Positions 1 to 7,039 of a stretch of 19,096 nucleotides of DNA are shown here, one piece after another. A program made the position numbers and the translations under genes. Within the stretch, counting starts at the first letter, position 1; the number at the start of each line of letters is the position of its first letter. The stretch is from Acidobacteriaceae bacterium (GTDB taxonomy: Bacteria; Acidobacteriota; Terriglobia; Terriglobales; Acidobacteriaceae). A model generated the notes under the pieces. It did no database searches, had not been told where the DNA came from, and saw nothing but the letters and a program-made list of their open reading frames with translations. Where the stretch lies: NCBI GenBank assembly GCA_003140785.1, contig PLKY01000413.1, forward strand, positions 1-19,096, given 5' to 3'.

Positions 1-527
1 TTCGTTTGGCCGGGCGGAAAGGGCTCATTCATAACCGTGGTACTCGCTGTAAAGGTGAATTGCCCATTTGGGAACAAGTGCGCAATCAGCGGTGTCAGCA
101 AAGGCATGTTGACGGTCCCCGTAATGGTCATCATGTCTCCTGGACCACCGGCGCTCGTTGGACCGCCGTTCAAGCTTGATACTTGAATGTTTGAAACTTG
201 CACGCCCATTGCGTCACTCTCGAAGGTGTTAATGATCGAGATCACTCTCGATAGATTATTACCCGGATTGCTCGGATCCGGCAGATGATTTCCCGTCGAT
301 CCATATCGAGCGGCCTCTTGAATGGCGTTCTGAACGTCCATTTCCACGAAGAACAAGTGTCCGAAATCAAAAACTGCAAAGATTAAAAATATGAACACCA
401 TGAACGCAATCGCAAATTCGACAAGGCTCTGCCCTTCCTCCGCGCGCAACCTACGCAGCAAATGCCTCAGACCGTGAATCCAAGTAACCGTCTTCCCCAT
501 TCCGCGCCATTCTTCCCCGTCCGACAT
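1..527 (-). CDS. TadE-like pilus assembly protein, 3' end outside window
   Basis: TadE/TadG-type minor pseudopilins are single-span membrane proteins of the Tad (Flp) pilus system. The visible 175 codons begin MSDGEEWRGM. A basic stretch follows, then the classic motif EEGQSLVEFAI at about residues 30-40, which leads directly into a transmembrane helix (about residues 37-60, rich in F, I, V and A) ending in FDFGHLFF. The extracytoplasmic part follows (EMDVQNAIQEAARYGSTG), with the AxxxAARYG pattern common in TadE proteins. The gene runs off the left edge, so its C-terminus is not seen. I chose the ATG at 525-527; a downstream ATG at 498-500 (MGKTVTW) is also possible. Other tad genes would be expected to the left. 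Family assignment is from the N-terminal motif only. Confidence 0.75.
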   Translation of the reverse strand, partial: MSDGEEWRGMGKTVTWIHGLRHLLRRLRAEEGQSLVEFAIAFMVFIFLIFAVFDFGHLFFVEMDVQNAIQEAARYGSTGNHLPDPSNPGNNLSRVISIINTFESDAMGVQVSNIQVSSLNGGPTSAGGPGDMMTITGTVNMPLLTPLIAHLFPNGQFTFTASTTVMNEPFPPGQT

Positions 528-1250
528 AATTGGAGATTTCGAAAGATAGCCAGAAAATCGCATTGAACGAATTCCTTTACCGTCGCATCCTTGCACTTCA
601 GATTGTGAGATAGTCCCATAAGGTACGCTGACTCTGGACGCAAATCCCTGCAATGCTCGACCGCTTTCCGCCTCGAATATTGCGTGATCCCGCCCAATCT
701 TCCACGAATTGCGAAAGCGGCGCGCAAGCTCCACCTGTTCTTAAAAGGGCCTTCACCTCGAACCTCCGCTGGCCTGTCATGCCAAGTCCCGCTTCTCGCA
801 CCCTTCCGCGGTTGTTGTCTCCGCACCAGCAATGCGTAGAAGGGGTTATTGAATATGTACCCGCGTTGGCAGGTGCCCAGCAATACTTCTTTTTGGTTAG
901 ACGGTTACGAATGATACTAACGGCCGCAGATGAACCGTCTCGCTGAGTTCTTTAATGCCTGCAGGTTTGCAACATACGTACATGCCCGATGGATTTCAGC
1001 GTATTCAATATTTGGGTACCTGCGATTCGAGTCCTCCAAATCCGACGCCCAGAAAGGCACCAAAGTAATGCTCTCCTGCGACGCTTATGTTGAGTCAGGG
1101 AACCCACACGTCTCAGCCGCTGATGCAAAACCGCAGACGCGGCCCTGCCGGCAGCCAAGCACGCCGCCCGACGAATAACTCAGGGTTCTTCACAAGATGA
1201 GCCGAGCTGAATCGGCCGGCCCCATGATCGCTGGGTTTCGACTCGAAGAG
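528..1250. other. Gene-free stretch between tadE-like gene and small membrane protein
   Basis: No reading frame here has protein-like composition on either strand; the open frames present are rich in R, S and C and have no recognisable motif. I see no tRNA, no strong terminator and none of the palindromic repeat families found further right. It may hold the promoter of the tadE-like gene near 530-600, but I cannot point to convincing boxes. Confidence 0.4.
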
Positions 1251-1418
1251 CTACAGAATGCCCGCGGTCTCCGGACTTGCTTTTACCGGAACAGGAAGCC
1301 TTTGCGGCCTCATAATTCCAAAAGCGGCCCGAAAAATCCCATAAGCCGCCAATACACCAAACGCCATCGAACCCAGCGCCGCGCACACTAACATGAACAA
1401 ATTCAATAAATCCGACAT
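1251..1418 (-). CDS. Small single-helix membrane protein, 55 aa, function unknown
   Basis: This short gene encodes MSDLLNLFMLVCAALGSMAF and continues through GVLAAYGIFRAAFGIM, so residues 4-33 form one long hydrophobic helix. A short basic and proline-rich tail follows (RPQRLPVPVKASPETAGIL). A purine-rich AAAAGAGA lies 3-10 bases upstream of the ATG and can serve as ribosome binding site. The composition is that of a real membrane miniprotein, with few rare residues and a clean hydrophobic to polar transition. I recall similar short proteins in Acidobacteria but cannot name a family or role. It stands alone, divergent from uvrA. Confidence 0.55.
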   Translation of the reverse strand: MSDLLNLFMLVCAALGSMAFGVLAAYGIFRAAFGIMRPQRLPVPVKASPETAGIL

Positions 1419-1541
1419 AAATCTCTTTTCAGTCTACTGCACAAAATTCGTACATCCGCTGACTACTTTTCGGTCACGCAAGCACCAGCGCGCGATGACT
1501 TCAGGCATCGATCTTGCGATTCTCTCAGAAAAACTGCCGCG

Positions 1542-1571
1542 TTGACCCTTGTTTCTGTTGCCACTTAGAAT
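1542..1571 (+). promoter_or_regulatory. Candidate sigma70-type promoter upstream of uvrA
   Basis: TTGACC (1542-1547) and TAGAAT (1566-1571) are separated by 18 bases, a good match to a housekeeping -35/-10 pair. The start point would lie near 1578, leaving a leader of almost 200 bases before the uvrA ATG. No clear LexA/SOS operator of the CTGT-N8-ACAG type was seen nearby. Confidence 0.4.
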
Positions 1572-1775
1572 ACCTCTGGGCTGTTGCAATCCGGTTAAGC
1601 AGTTTTCGGACAGTTCGACACCAAAGTTTTTTATGGGACGCTCGCCTCCCACATTCCCAAAACAGCACCTCCTCATCGCTCCCCAAGGAACCCCAAAAAA
1701 GCAGGCGTATGGGAAGATAGATAGAAGCCCTGATTGCGCCGCAACTCAGGATTAACCTTTCCCTGTTATCCAACC

Positions 1776-4700
1776 ATGGCTATCACTCACATTTCGGTGC
1801 GTGGGGCGCGCCAGCACAATCTGCGCGACATCAACGTGCGCATCCCCCGCAACACGCTTACCGTGGTCACGGGCCTTTCCGGCTCGGGCAAAAGCTCGCT
1901 GGCCTTCGACACCATCTACGCCGAAGGCCAGCGCCGCTACGTCGAGACCCTTTCGGCCTATGCGCGCCAGTTCCTCGACCAGATCGAGCGCCCCGACGTC
2001 GACTCCATCGAAGGTCTCAGCCCGGCGATTTCTATCGAGCAAAAAACCACCAGTCGCAGCCCGCGGTCGACCGTCGGCACCATCACCGAAATCTACGACT
2101 ATCTGCGCCTGCTCTACGCCTCAGTCGGCACGCCGCATTGTCCCAACTGCGGACGTCCCATCGCTCGTCAGACCGCTGAGCAAATCGTCCAGCGCATCCT
2201 CCAACTCGGCACCGGCGAACGCGTCACCATCATGGCTCCCATCGTTCGCGGCCGCAAAGGCGAGTTCAAAGACCTCCTCGACCAGCTCGATCAGCAGGGC
2301 TTTCGTGCCCGCGTGGACGGAGAAATGATCGACCTCTCCGAGCCGCCCGCGCTCGACAAACGCAAGAACCACACCATTGACGCCGTCGTCGATCGCATCC
2401 TCCTCAAGCCGTCCGATCCCTCAGGCGTTTCAAGTTCGGAGGCTTCGTCGCCATCAAAGCAGGGTGCCCCAGGTCTCCAGGAGACCTGGGAAAGCAAAAA
2501 GGTCAGCGTGGCCAACAGTTCGCCAGCCAACAAACCATCCATTGAAAAACGCCTCGAAGGCGCCGTGACCAAGGCTCTCCAGCTCGCCAACGGCCTCGTC
2601 CTCATCGCACTATCCGGAGCCTCCAGCGGTCAAAAACCAGAAGAACAGCTCTTCTCCTCCTCCATGGCCTGCCCCGACTGCGGCCTCGACGTGCCGAAGC
2701 TCGAACCGCGCAGCTTCTCCTTCAACTCCACCTTCGGCGCATGCCCCGAGTGCCACGGACTCGGCTCGCTTTACGACTTCGATCCCGCCAAGGTCATCAA
2801 CGATTGGTCCAAGCCCCTCCTCGACGGCGGCCTCGGGCCCGGCTCCGCCTCGCAATATCTGCTCAAGCTCATCAACCTTGCGGCTGAGCGCTACAAAATC
2901 AATCTCAAGACCCCCTTCGAGGATCTGCCTCCCAAGCAGCAGCACATCCTCGTCTACGGTCCGCCCAAAGGCGAGGCCCCGCGCACCGGCTTCCACGGCA
3001 TCCTCGCCTACCTCCGCGACTCCGTCGAAGAAGCCCGCAGCGAAGGCTACCGCGAGTACATGATGAACTTCATGTCCGCGACCCCGTGCCCCGTCTGCCG
3101 CGGCAAACGCCTGCGCCCCGAGTCCCTCGCCGTCAAAATCGGTGGCCTCTCCATCGCTGACTTCACCGCGCTCCCGCTCAACCGCGCCCTCTCCGCCGCC
3201 ATCAATCTCAGCTTCACGTCACGAGAAGCCCTCGTCGCCGAACGCATCCGCCGCGAAATCGCCGAGCGCCTCGAATTCCTCTGCCGCGTCGGCCTCAGCT
3301 ATCTCTCGCTTGACCGCAACGCCACCACTCTCTCCGGCGGCGAAGGCCAGCGCATCCGTCTCGCCACCCAAATCGGCTCGCGCCTACGCGGCGTTCTCTA
3401 TGTACTGGACGAGCCCTCCATCGGCCTCCACCAGCGCGACAACGAGCGCCTCATCCAGGCCCTCGTGCAGCTCCGCGACCTCGGCAACACCGTCCTCGTT
3501 GTCGAGCACGACGAAGACACCATCCGCCACGCCGACTATGTTCTTGATCTTGGACCCGGAGCTGGAAGACTTGGCGGATTTGTCGTTGCCGAAGGCACGC
3601 CCGCGCAAATCATGGCCTGCCCCGAATCCCTCACCGGCCGCTATCTCTCCGGAGCCGAAGGCATCCTCCATCGCGCTGAGCCGCGCCCCCTCACCGGCAA
3701 GTGGATCACCGTCACCGGCGCCCGCGAGCACAACCTCCAGGACCTCGACATCCGCGTCCCCCTCGGTGTCATGACCGTCGTCACCGGCGTCAGCGGCAGC
3801 GGCAAGAGCACCCTCATTAACGACATTCTTTACAGATCGTTAGCCAAAAATCTTTATGGATCGCGCGAAGAACCAGGCGCCCACGAATCCCTCTCCGGCG
3901 AAGACCAAATCGACAAGGTCATCCGCATCGACCAGTCCCCCATCGGCCGCACCCCGCGCTCCAACCCCGCCACCTACACGCAGGTCTTCTCGCCCTTGCG
4001 CGATCTGTTCGCCATGCTTCCCGAAGCCCGTGAGCGAGGCTACAAGCCCGGCCGCTTCAGCTTCAACGTCGCCGGTGGCCGCTGCGAAACCTGCCAGGGC
4101 GACGGCCAACGCCGCATCGAAATGAACTTCATGCCCGATGTCTACGTGCAATGCGAAGTCTGCAACGGCCGCCGCTACAACCAGGAAACCCTCGCCGTCA
4201 AATTCAAGGGCCACTCCATCGCCGACATCCTCGACCTCACCATCGAGGACGCGCTCACCGTCCTCGCCGACGTGCCCCTCGTCCGCCAAAAGCTCCAGAC
4301 CCTCGTCGACGTCGGCCTCGGCTACGTCCACCTCGGCCAAAGCGCCACCACCCTCAGTGGCGGCGAAGCCCAGCGCATGAAACTGGCCCGCGAGCTTTCC
4401 AAGCGCCAGACCGGCCGCACCCTCTATCTGCTGGACGAGCCCACCACGGGCCTCCACTTCGACGACGTCCGCAAGCTCCTCGAAGTCCTCCATCGCCTCA
4501 CCGACCTCGGCAACACCGTCATCATCATCGAGCACAACCTAGATGTCATCCGCAACGCCGACTGGATCCTAGACCTCGGCCCCGAGGGCGGCGAAGACGG
4601 AGGCCGCCTCGTAGGCGAAGGCCGCCCCGCCCATATCGCCCATATCGATGAGTCATATACGGGTCAATTCCTCAAGCGCTACTACACCTCCAACAACGGC

Positions 4701-5009
4701 CGCCTAGAACCCACAGACGACACCGCCGCCATGCTCGCAATCAAGGAAAGCCCGCTGGCTTCCCCCTCTTCCTCTTTTTCCGAACGCAATCCTCGCAACG
4801 GAGGGAGCAGGGGCCTTCAGGACCCTGAAAACGCGCCGCAAGCCACCGAGGGCTTTAGCCCCGGAAGAAAAAACAAGGCTCCAAGTAGCAAGACCATGGG
4901 TGCCCCAGGTCTCGCGTCTGAGACCTGGGAAAGCAAGAACGCATCAATCCCCAAAAACGGAGAATCCCCAAAAAAGACCACCCGCAAAAAGAAGCCGGTG
5001 GTCCAATGA
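1776..5009 (+). CDS. uvrA: Excinuclease ABC subunit A (UvrA), with an internal insert and a C-terminal extension
   Basis: UvrA is the damage-sensing ATPase of nucleotide excision repair; it loads UvrB and works with UvrC. The ATG at 1776 (MAITHISVRGARQHNLRDI) is the canonical start. Visible motifs are Walker A GLSGSGKSS (residues 33-41), a CPNCG zinc site near 127, a second zinc module CPDCG...CPEC (about 298-325), LSGGEGQRIRLA (about 520) with LYVLDEPSIGL, a second Walker A GVSGSGKST (about 670), zinc residues CETC...CEVC (about 770-805), LSGGEAQRMKLA (about 860) and LYLLDEPTTGL. It has 1077 residues against about 940-960 for the family. The surplus is an insert at about 212-257, between the conserved VVDR and RLEGAV segments, and a tail of about 105 residues after the usual end (GQFLKRYY). 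Both contain palindromic repeats. The stop overlaps the next ATG. Confidence 0.97.
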   Translation: MAITHISVRGARQHNLRDINVRIPRNTLTVVTGLSGSGKSSLAFDTIYAEGQRRYVETLSAYARQFLDQIERPDVDSIEGLSPAISIEQKTTSRSPRSTVGTITEIYDYLRLLYASVGTPHCPNCGRPIARQTAEQIVQRILQLGTGERVTIMAPIVRGRKGEFKDLLDQLDQQGFRARVDGEMIDLSEPPALDKRKNHTIDAVVDRILLKPSDPSGVSSSEASSPSKQGAPGLQETWESKKVSVANSSPANKPSIEKRLEGAVTKALQLANGLVLIALSGASSGQKPEEQLFSSSMACPDCGLDVPKLEPRSFSFNSTFGACPECHGLGSLYDFDPAKVINDWSKPLLDGGLGPGSASQYLLKLINLAAERYKINLKTPFEDLPPKQQHILVYGPPKGEAPRTGFHGILAYLRDSVEEARSEGYREYMMNFMSATPCPVCRGKRLRPESLAVKIGGLSIADFTALPLNRALSAAINLSFTSREALVAERIRREIAERLEFLCRVGLSYLSLDRNATTLSGGEGQRIRLATQIGSRLRGVLYVLDEPSIGLHQRDNERLIQALVQLRDLGNTVLVVEHDEDTIRHADYVLDLGPGAGRLGGFVVAEGTPAQIMACPESLTGRYLSGAEGILHRAEPRPLTGKWITVTGAREHNLQDLDIRVPLGVMTVVTGVSGSGKSTLINDILYRSLAKNLYGSREEPGAHESLSGEDQIDKVIRIDQSPIGRTPRSNPATYTQVFSPLRDLFAMLPEARERGYKPGRFSFNVAGGRCETCQGDGQRRIEMNFMPDVYVQCEVCNGRRYNQETLAVKFKGHSIADILDLTIEDALTVLADVPLVRQKLQTLVDVGLGYVHLGQSATTLSGGEAQRMKLARELSKRQTGRTLYLLDEPTTGLHFDDVRKLLEVLHRLTDLGNTVIIIEHNLDVIRNADWILDLGPEGGEDGGRLVGEGRPAHIAHIDESYTGQFLKRYYTSNNGRLEPTDDTAAMLAIKESPLASPSSSFSERNPRNGGSRGLQDPENAPQATEGFSPGRKNKAPSSKTMGAPGLASETWESKNASIPKNGESPKKTTRKKKPVVQ
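2461..2496 (+). repeat. Family A palindromic element, copy A1, inside uvrA
   Basis: The core starts GGGTGCCCCA and ends TGGGAAAGCA. Its centre is a perfect inverted repeat, CCCAGGTCTCC (2468-2478), one A, then GGAGACCTGGG (2480-2490). It is translated as GAPGLQETWESK and sits in the middle of a roughly 45-residue low-complexity insert of UvrA. Confidence 0.8.
4799..4872 (+). repeat. Family B two-hairpin element, copy B1, in the uvrA 3' end
   Basis: It begins GGAGGGAGCAGGGGCC like the intergenic copy at 6184 and ends CCCCGGAAGAAA. The second hairpin is GGGCT-TT-AGCCC (4850-4861). The spacing of the two stems matches the intergenic copy. It is translated in frame as part of the UvrA tail (GGSRGLQDPE...EGFSPGRK). 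Confidence 0.75.
4896..4939 (+). repeat. Family A palindromic element, copy A2, in the uvrA 3' end
   Basis: It has GGGTGCCCCA on the left and TGGGAAAGCA on the right, with stem CCCAGGTCTC (4904-4913), a 6-base loop and GAGACCTGGG (4920-4929). It is translated as MGAPGLASETWESKN, the same reading frame as copy A1. It lies 23 bp after copy B1. Confidence 0.8.
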
Positions 5010-6013
5010 CAGACCAACCGAAGCAATCCCCAATCGACCCGCAAGAAGCCGCGCCTCGAGACCAGATCCCCGCCATCGAACCGCCTCCTTTTCTTGAATC
5101 CGTCCCCGATATCGCCGCACTTCCGATCGACGCCACATTTCCAGATCGCGAAAACCCCGACGGCCTGCTCTTCCAAAGCTTCCATCGACCAATCCCCCCA
5201 CACCAGGAACGCATCCCGCACATGGGCCACATAGGCATCCTCATCTTGCTAGCCCTGGGATGCCTGGCCATAGCCGCCTTCGCCGCCCAAATCGCCGTCT
5301 CCCATCACCTCTTCGGCGTCACCACCATCACCCAGGCCGCCACAGAAATCCATTACACCCTCGGCACCGAAGCCGTCTTCTACACCCTCACCCTCTGCGC
5401 CAGCCTGCTTCTCTTCCCGGTCCTCTGGCACCGCGGCTTCTTTGCCGCACTGCAATGGCACGCCAGCCGCGCCCGCCAGCGCCTCGCCTGGCTCATCTCG
5501 GCAGCCGTAATCTGCTTCATCCTCGCCATGTTCGACGGCGTCTTCCTCCCCGGCCCCGCCGACGCCCCCATCGACCGCATCTTCCGCACCCCCGGCGCCG
5601 CATGGATCCTCTTCGCCTTCGGCGTCACCCTCGCCCCATTTTTTGAGGAGCTCGCCTTCCGCGGCTTCCTGCTCCCGGCCCTCTCCACCGCCTTCGATTG
5701 GATCGCAGAAAAAGTCACCGGCGAATCACCCCACCTACTCGACGAATACAGACACCCCCAGTGGTCCATGCCCGCCATGGTCACCGCCTCCATCCTCACC
5801 AGCCTCCTCTTCGCAGCCCTCCACGCCGACCAAACCGGCTACTCCCTCGGACCCTTCCTGCTCCTCATCCTCGTCAGCCTCGTCCTCTGCGCCGTACGCC
5901 TCGCCCTGCGATCATTAGCAGCCAGCGTATTAGTCCACGCGACCTACAACTTCCTACTCTTCTCGTTCATGTTTTTCGGAACCAGCGGCTTCCGCCACCT
6001 CGAAAACATGTAG
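5006..6013 (+). CDS. CPBP (CAAX/Abi) family intramembrane metalloprotease
   Basis: This is a 335-residue polytopic membrane protein. Its N-terminal 70 residues are proline-rich and soluble, followed by several hydrophobic segments starting near GHIGILILLALGCLAIAAF. The CPBP signature is present: EELAFR (residues 214-219, the EExxxR motif), FAALH (269-273, FxxxH) and HATYN (311-315, HxxxN). These residues form the glutamate and histidine active site of the Rce1-like membrane proteases. The long loop after the first motif (about residues 232-250) is less usual. The ATG overlaps the uvrA stop as ATGA, so it is translationally coupled to uvrA, although no link to DNA repair is evident. Substrate unknown. 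Confidence 0.88.
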   Translation: MTDQPKQSPIDPQEAAPRDQIPAIEPPPFLESVPDIAALPIDATFPDRENPDGLLFQSFHRPIPPHQERIPHMGHIGILILLALGCLAIAAFAAQIAVSHHLFGVTTITQAATEIHYTLGTEAVFYTLTLCASLLLFPVLWHRGFFAALQWHASRARQRLAWLISAAVICFILAMFDGVFLPGPADAPIDRIFRTPGAAWILFAFGVTLAPFFEELAFRGFLLPALSTAFDWIAEKVTGESPHLLDEYRHPQWSMPAMVTASILTSLLFAALHADQTGYSLGPFLLLILVSLVLCAVRLALRSLAASVLVHATYNFLLFSFMFFGTSGFRHLENM

Positions 6014-6022
6014 GGACTAGCC

Positions 6023-6086
6023 GGGACTGGCCGTCCAGGCAACAGCTTCGCGTGGGGACTTGCCGTCCAGGCAATAGCTTCGCGCG
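6023..6086 (+). repeat. Tandem direct repeat, two 32-bp units
   Basis: Two units with exactly 32-bp period (6023-6054 and 6055-6086) share GGGACT, CCGTCCAGGCAA and AGCTTCGCG with only a few differences. Each unit contains a small stem around GTCCA (TTGCC/GGCAA in the second). They begin 10 bases after the stop codon of the CPBP gene. Confidence 0.75.
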
Positions 6087-6118
6087 GCAACATGGGATGC
6101 GTCGCTAACTGCTCAAGC

Positions 6119-6166
6119 CGGGTGCCCCATCCTAGCTCCGCTAGGGTGAGAAAGAACGACCCTATT
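6119..6166 (+). repeat. Family A palindromic element, copy A4
   Basis: GGGTGCCCCA is followed by stem CCTAGC (6131-6136), loop TCC and GCTAGG (6140-6145), then GTGAGAAAGAACGACCC. The core differs from A1 and A2, but the two flanks are the same. Confidence 0.75.
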
Positions 6167-6183
6167 AGCCTGCCTCCGTTTCT

Positions 6184-6252
6184 CGGAGGGAGCAGGGGCC
6201 TTTAGGCCCCTGAAAAGGGCGAGCTCAAACGTGGGCCTTCAGGCCCGGAGGA
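6184..6252 (+). repeat. Family B two-hairpin element, copy B2
   Basis: Stem one is GGGGCCTTTAGGCCCC (6195-6210) and stem two is GGGCCT-TC-AGGCCC (6233-6246). The flanks GGAGGGAGCA and GGAGGAAA correspond to those of the copy inside uvrA. Confidence 0.75.
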
Positions 6253-6276
6253 AATCAGCTCCCTGAACCAAGGACG

Positions 6277-6328
6277 CTGGGTGCCCCATCCTAGCTCCGC
6301 TAGGGTGGGAAAGCACGAACCCAAATCA
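6277..6328 (+). repeat. Family A palindromic element, copy A5
   Basis: It has nearly the same sequence as A4, with stem CCTAGC-TCC-GCTAGG (6290-6304) inside GGGTGCCCCA...GTGGGAAAGCACGAACCC. The right flank CCAAATCAG resembles that of the uvrC copy. Confidence 0.78.
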
Positions 6329-6333
6329 GCCCT

Positions 6334-6374
6334 GTCATCCTGAGAACCCGCGCGTTTGGGGCGAAGGATCTGCT
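6334..6374 (+). repeat. Family C element, copy C1
   Basis: It starts GTCATCCTGAG and ends GCGAAGGATCTGCT, the same ends as the longer copy inside uvrC. The centre (AACCCGCGCGTTTGGG) differs. Confidence 0.65.
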
Positions 6375-6405
6375 TTTGTCTTTCGAACTGCATCGATCTG
6401 CGAGA

Positions 6406-6475
6406 CCATGGGTACCCCACATCTACGGCCACGTACTTTGTGGCTGGAGATGTGGGAGAGCACTAATCCAAATCG
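6406..6475 (+). repeat. Family A-like element, copy A6, with a different stem
   Basis: The left end ATGGGTACCCCA and right end GTGGGAGAGCACTAATCC correspond to family A. The stem is longer and different: CCCACATCT (6416-6424) pairs with AGATGTGGG (6448-6456), and GCCAC pairs with GTGGC inside. Confidence 0.65.
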
Positions 6476-6560
6476 GCGCTTCATCGCGCGCCACCACAAG
6501 CATCGGCTCCGCAGCCAGTTCTCCCGCCAGGGAGAACATGAAAATAGCCCAGGCCGGGGT

Positions 6561-6632
6561 CCCCACGAACACTCGGGGTCCCCGGCGACGGGTCTTCGTC
6601 GCTGGGGTGAGAACAGGTCTTTGTTCGTGGGG
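6561..6632. repeat. Nested double stem element (D)
   Basis: The outer arms CCCCACGAAC (6561-6570) and GTTCGTGGGG (6623-6632) are perfectly complementary. Nested inside are CCCCGGCGACG (6580-6590) and CGTCGCTGGGG (6597-6607), with one G/T wobble. Transcribed, it would form a two-tier hairpin of about 72 bases. Confidence 0.7.
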
Positions 6633-6678
6633 TGGAGGGTGAAACCCTGGGACCTCGCAACCCACACAAAATCTCCAG

Positions 6679-6697
6679 CCCGGCCCGTAGGGCCGGG
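6679..6697. repeat. Short GC-rich inverted repeat (E)
   Basis: CCCGGCCC, loop GTA, GGGCCGGG is a perfect 8-bp stem. Confidence 0.6.
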
Positions 6698-6731
6698 ACG
6701 AATCCCAACGCGGCGCATCAATCCACACGAA

Positions 6732-6799
6732 CATGGGTGCCCCACAGCCTGCCCTGAGCGCCGCCGAAGGGTCTCGCTTCTGAGACGTGGGAAAGCAAA
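6732..6799 (+). repeat. Family A element, long form, copy A7
   Basis: GGGTGCCCCA is followed by a block containing CCTGAGC and GCCGAAGG, then stem GTCTC-GCTTCT-GAGAC (6771-6785) and TGGGAAAGCA. The same long form occurs beside the RAYT pseudogene. Copy A2 looks like this form without the internal block. Confidence 0.75.
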
Positions 6800-6817
6800 G
6801 GCGGCATCAGTGGCCTT

Positions 6818-6886
6818 GTAACAGGGCACGACTTCAGTCGTGCCATCAACGCCGCAAAATAGATGAGGGCCTCAGCCCCCGAGGTA
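6818..6886 (+). repeat. Family B two-hairpin element, copy B4
   Basis: The first stem GGCACGACT-TC-AGTCGTGCC (6825-6844) is perfect. The second is GGGC-CTCA-GCCC (6867-6878). The layout, two stems about 20-25 bases apart, matches the copy in uvrC (GGGCACGGCTTCAACCGCGCC, then GGGGCTTTAGCCCC). Confidence 0.7.
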
Positions 6887-7039
6887 CTCCCCACCTACTA
6901 CAAGTAACTATGCAAGAGTTCCGCAATCGACAGGACGGCCGCTCACGCTGAGTGCATTGGCGATTTGGCATCATTCCGGATACTCCGAGGTCCATCGACG
7001 TTTATTCAGTAGCGAACGCGGAAACTCATGGACAACGAA

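Larger units (their letters stand above)
6014..7039. other. Gene-free spacer packed with palindromic repeats
   Basis: About 1 kb without a credible gene lies between the CPBP protease and the LysR gene. It contains a tandem 32-bp repeat, four family A copies, two family B copies, one family C copy, a nested stem (D) and a short GC stem (E), all listed separately. The open frames here are the repeats read through. From 6890 to 7039 I see no repeat and no gene. Confidence 0.75.

Noticed and set aside
467..883. 138-codon minus-strand frame overlapping the tadE-like start
   Set aside because: It is rich in Arg, Cys and Trp without pattern, and its end overlaps the tadE-like gene in another frame.
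3840..4535. 231-codon minus-strand frame opposite uvrA
   Set aside because: It is the regular antisense shadow of a high-GC gene (repeated V, A, E, G, D) with no independent motif; the same applies to the Ser/Pro- and Arg-rich frames on the + strand of uvrA and uvrC.
6335..6829. Long open frames on both strands in the 6-7 kb spacer (up to 164 codons)
   Set aside because: They are translations of the palindromic repeats, Pro/Arg/Cys-rich on both strands, with no domain and no ribosome binding site.
6014..6890. CRISPR array
   Set aside because: The repeats are of several unrelated types, are palindromic, are not evenly spaced and have no unique spacers or cas genes.
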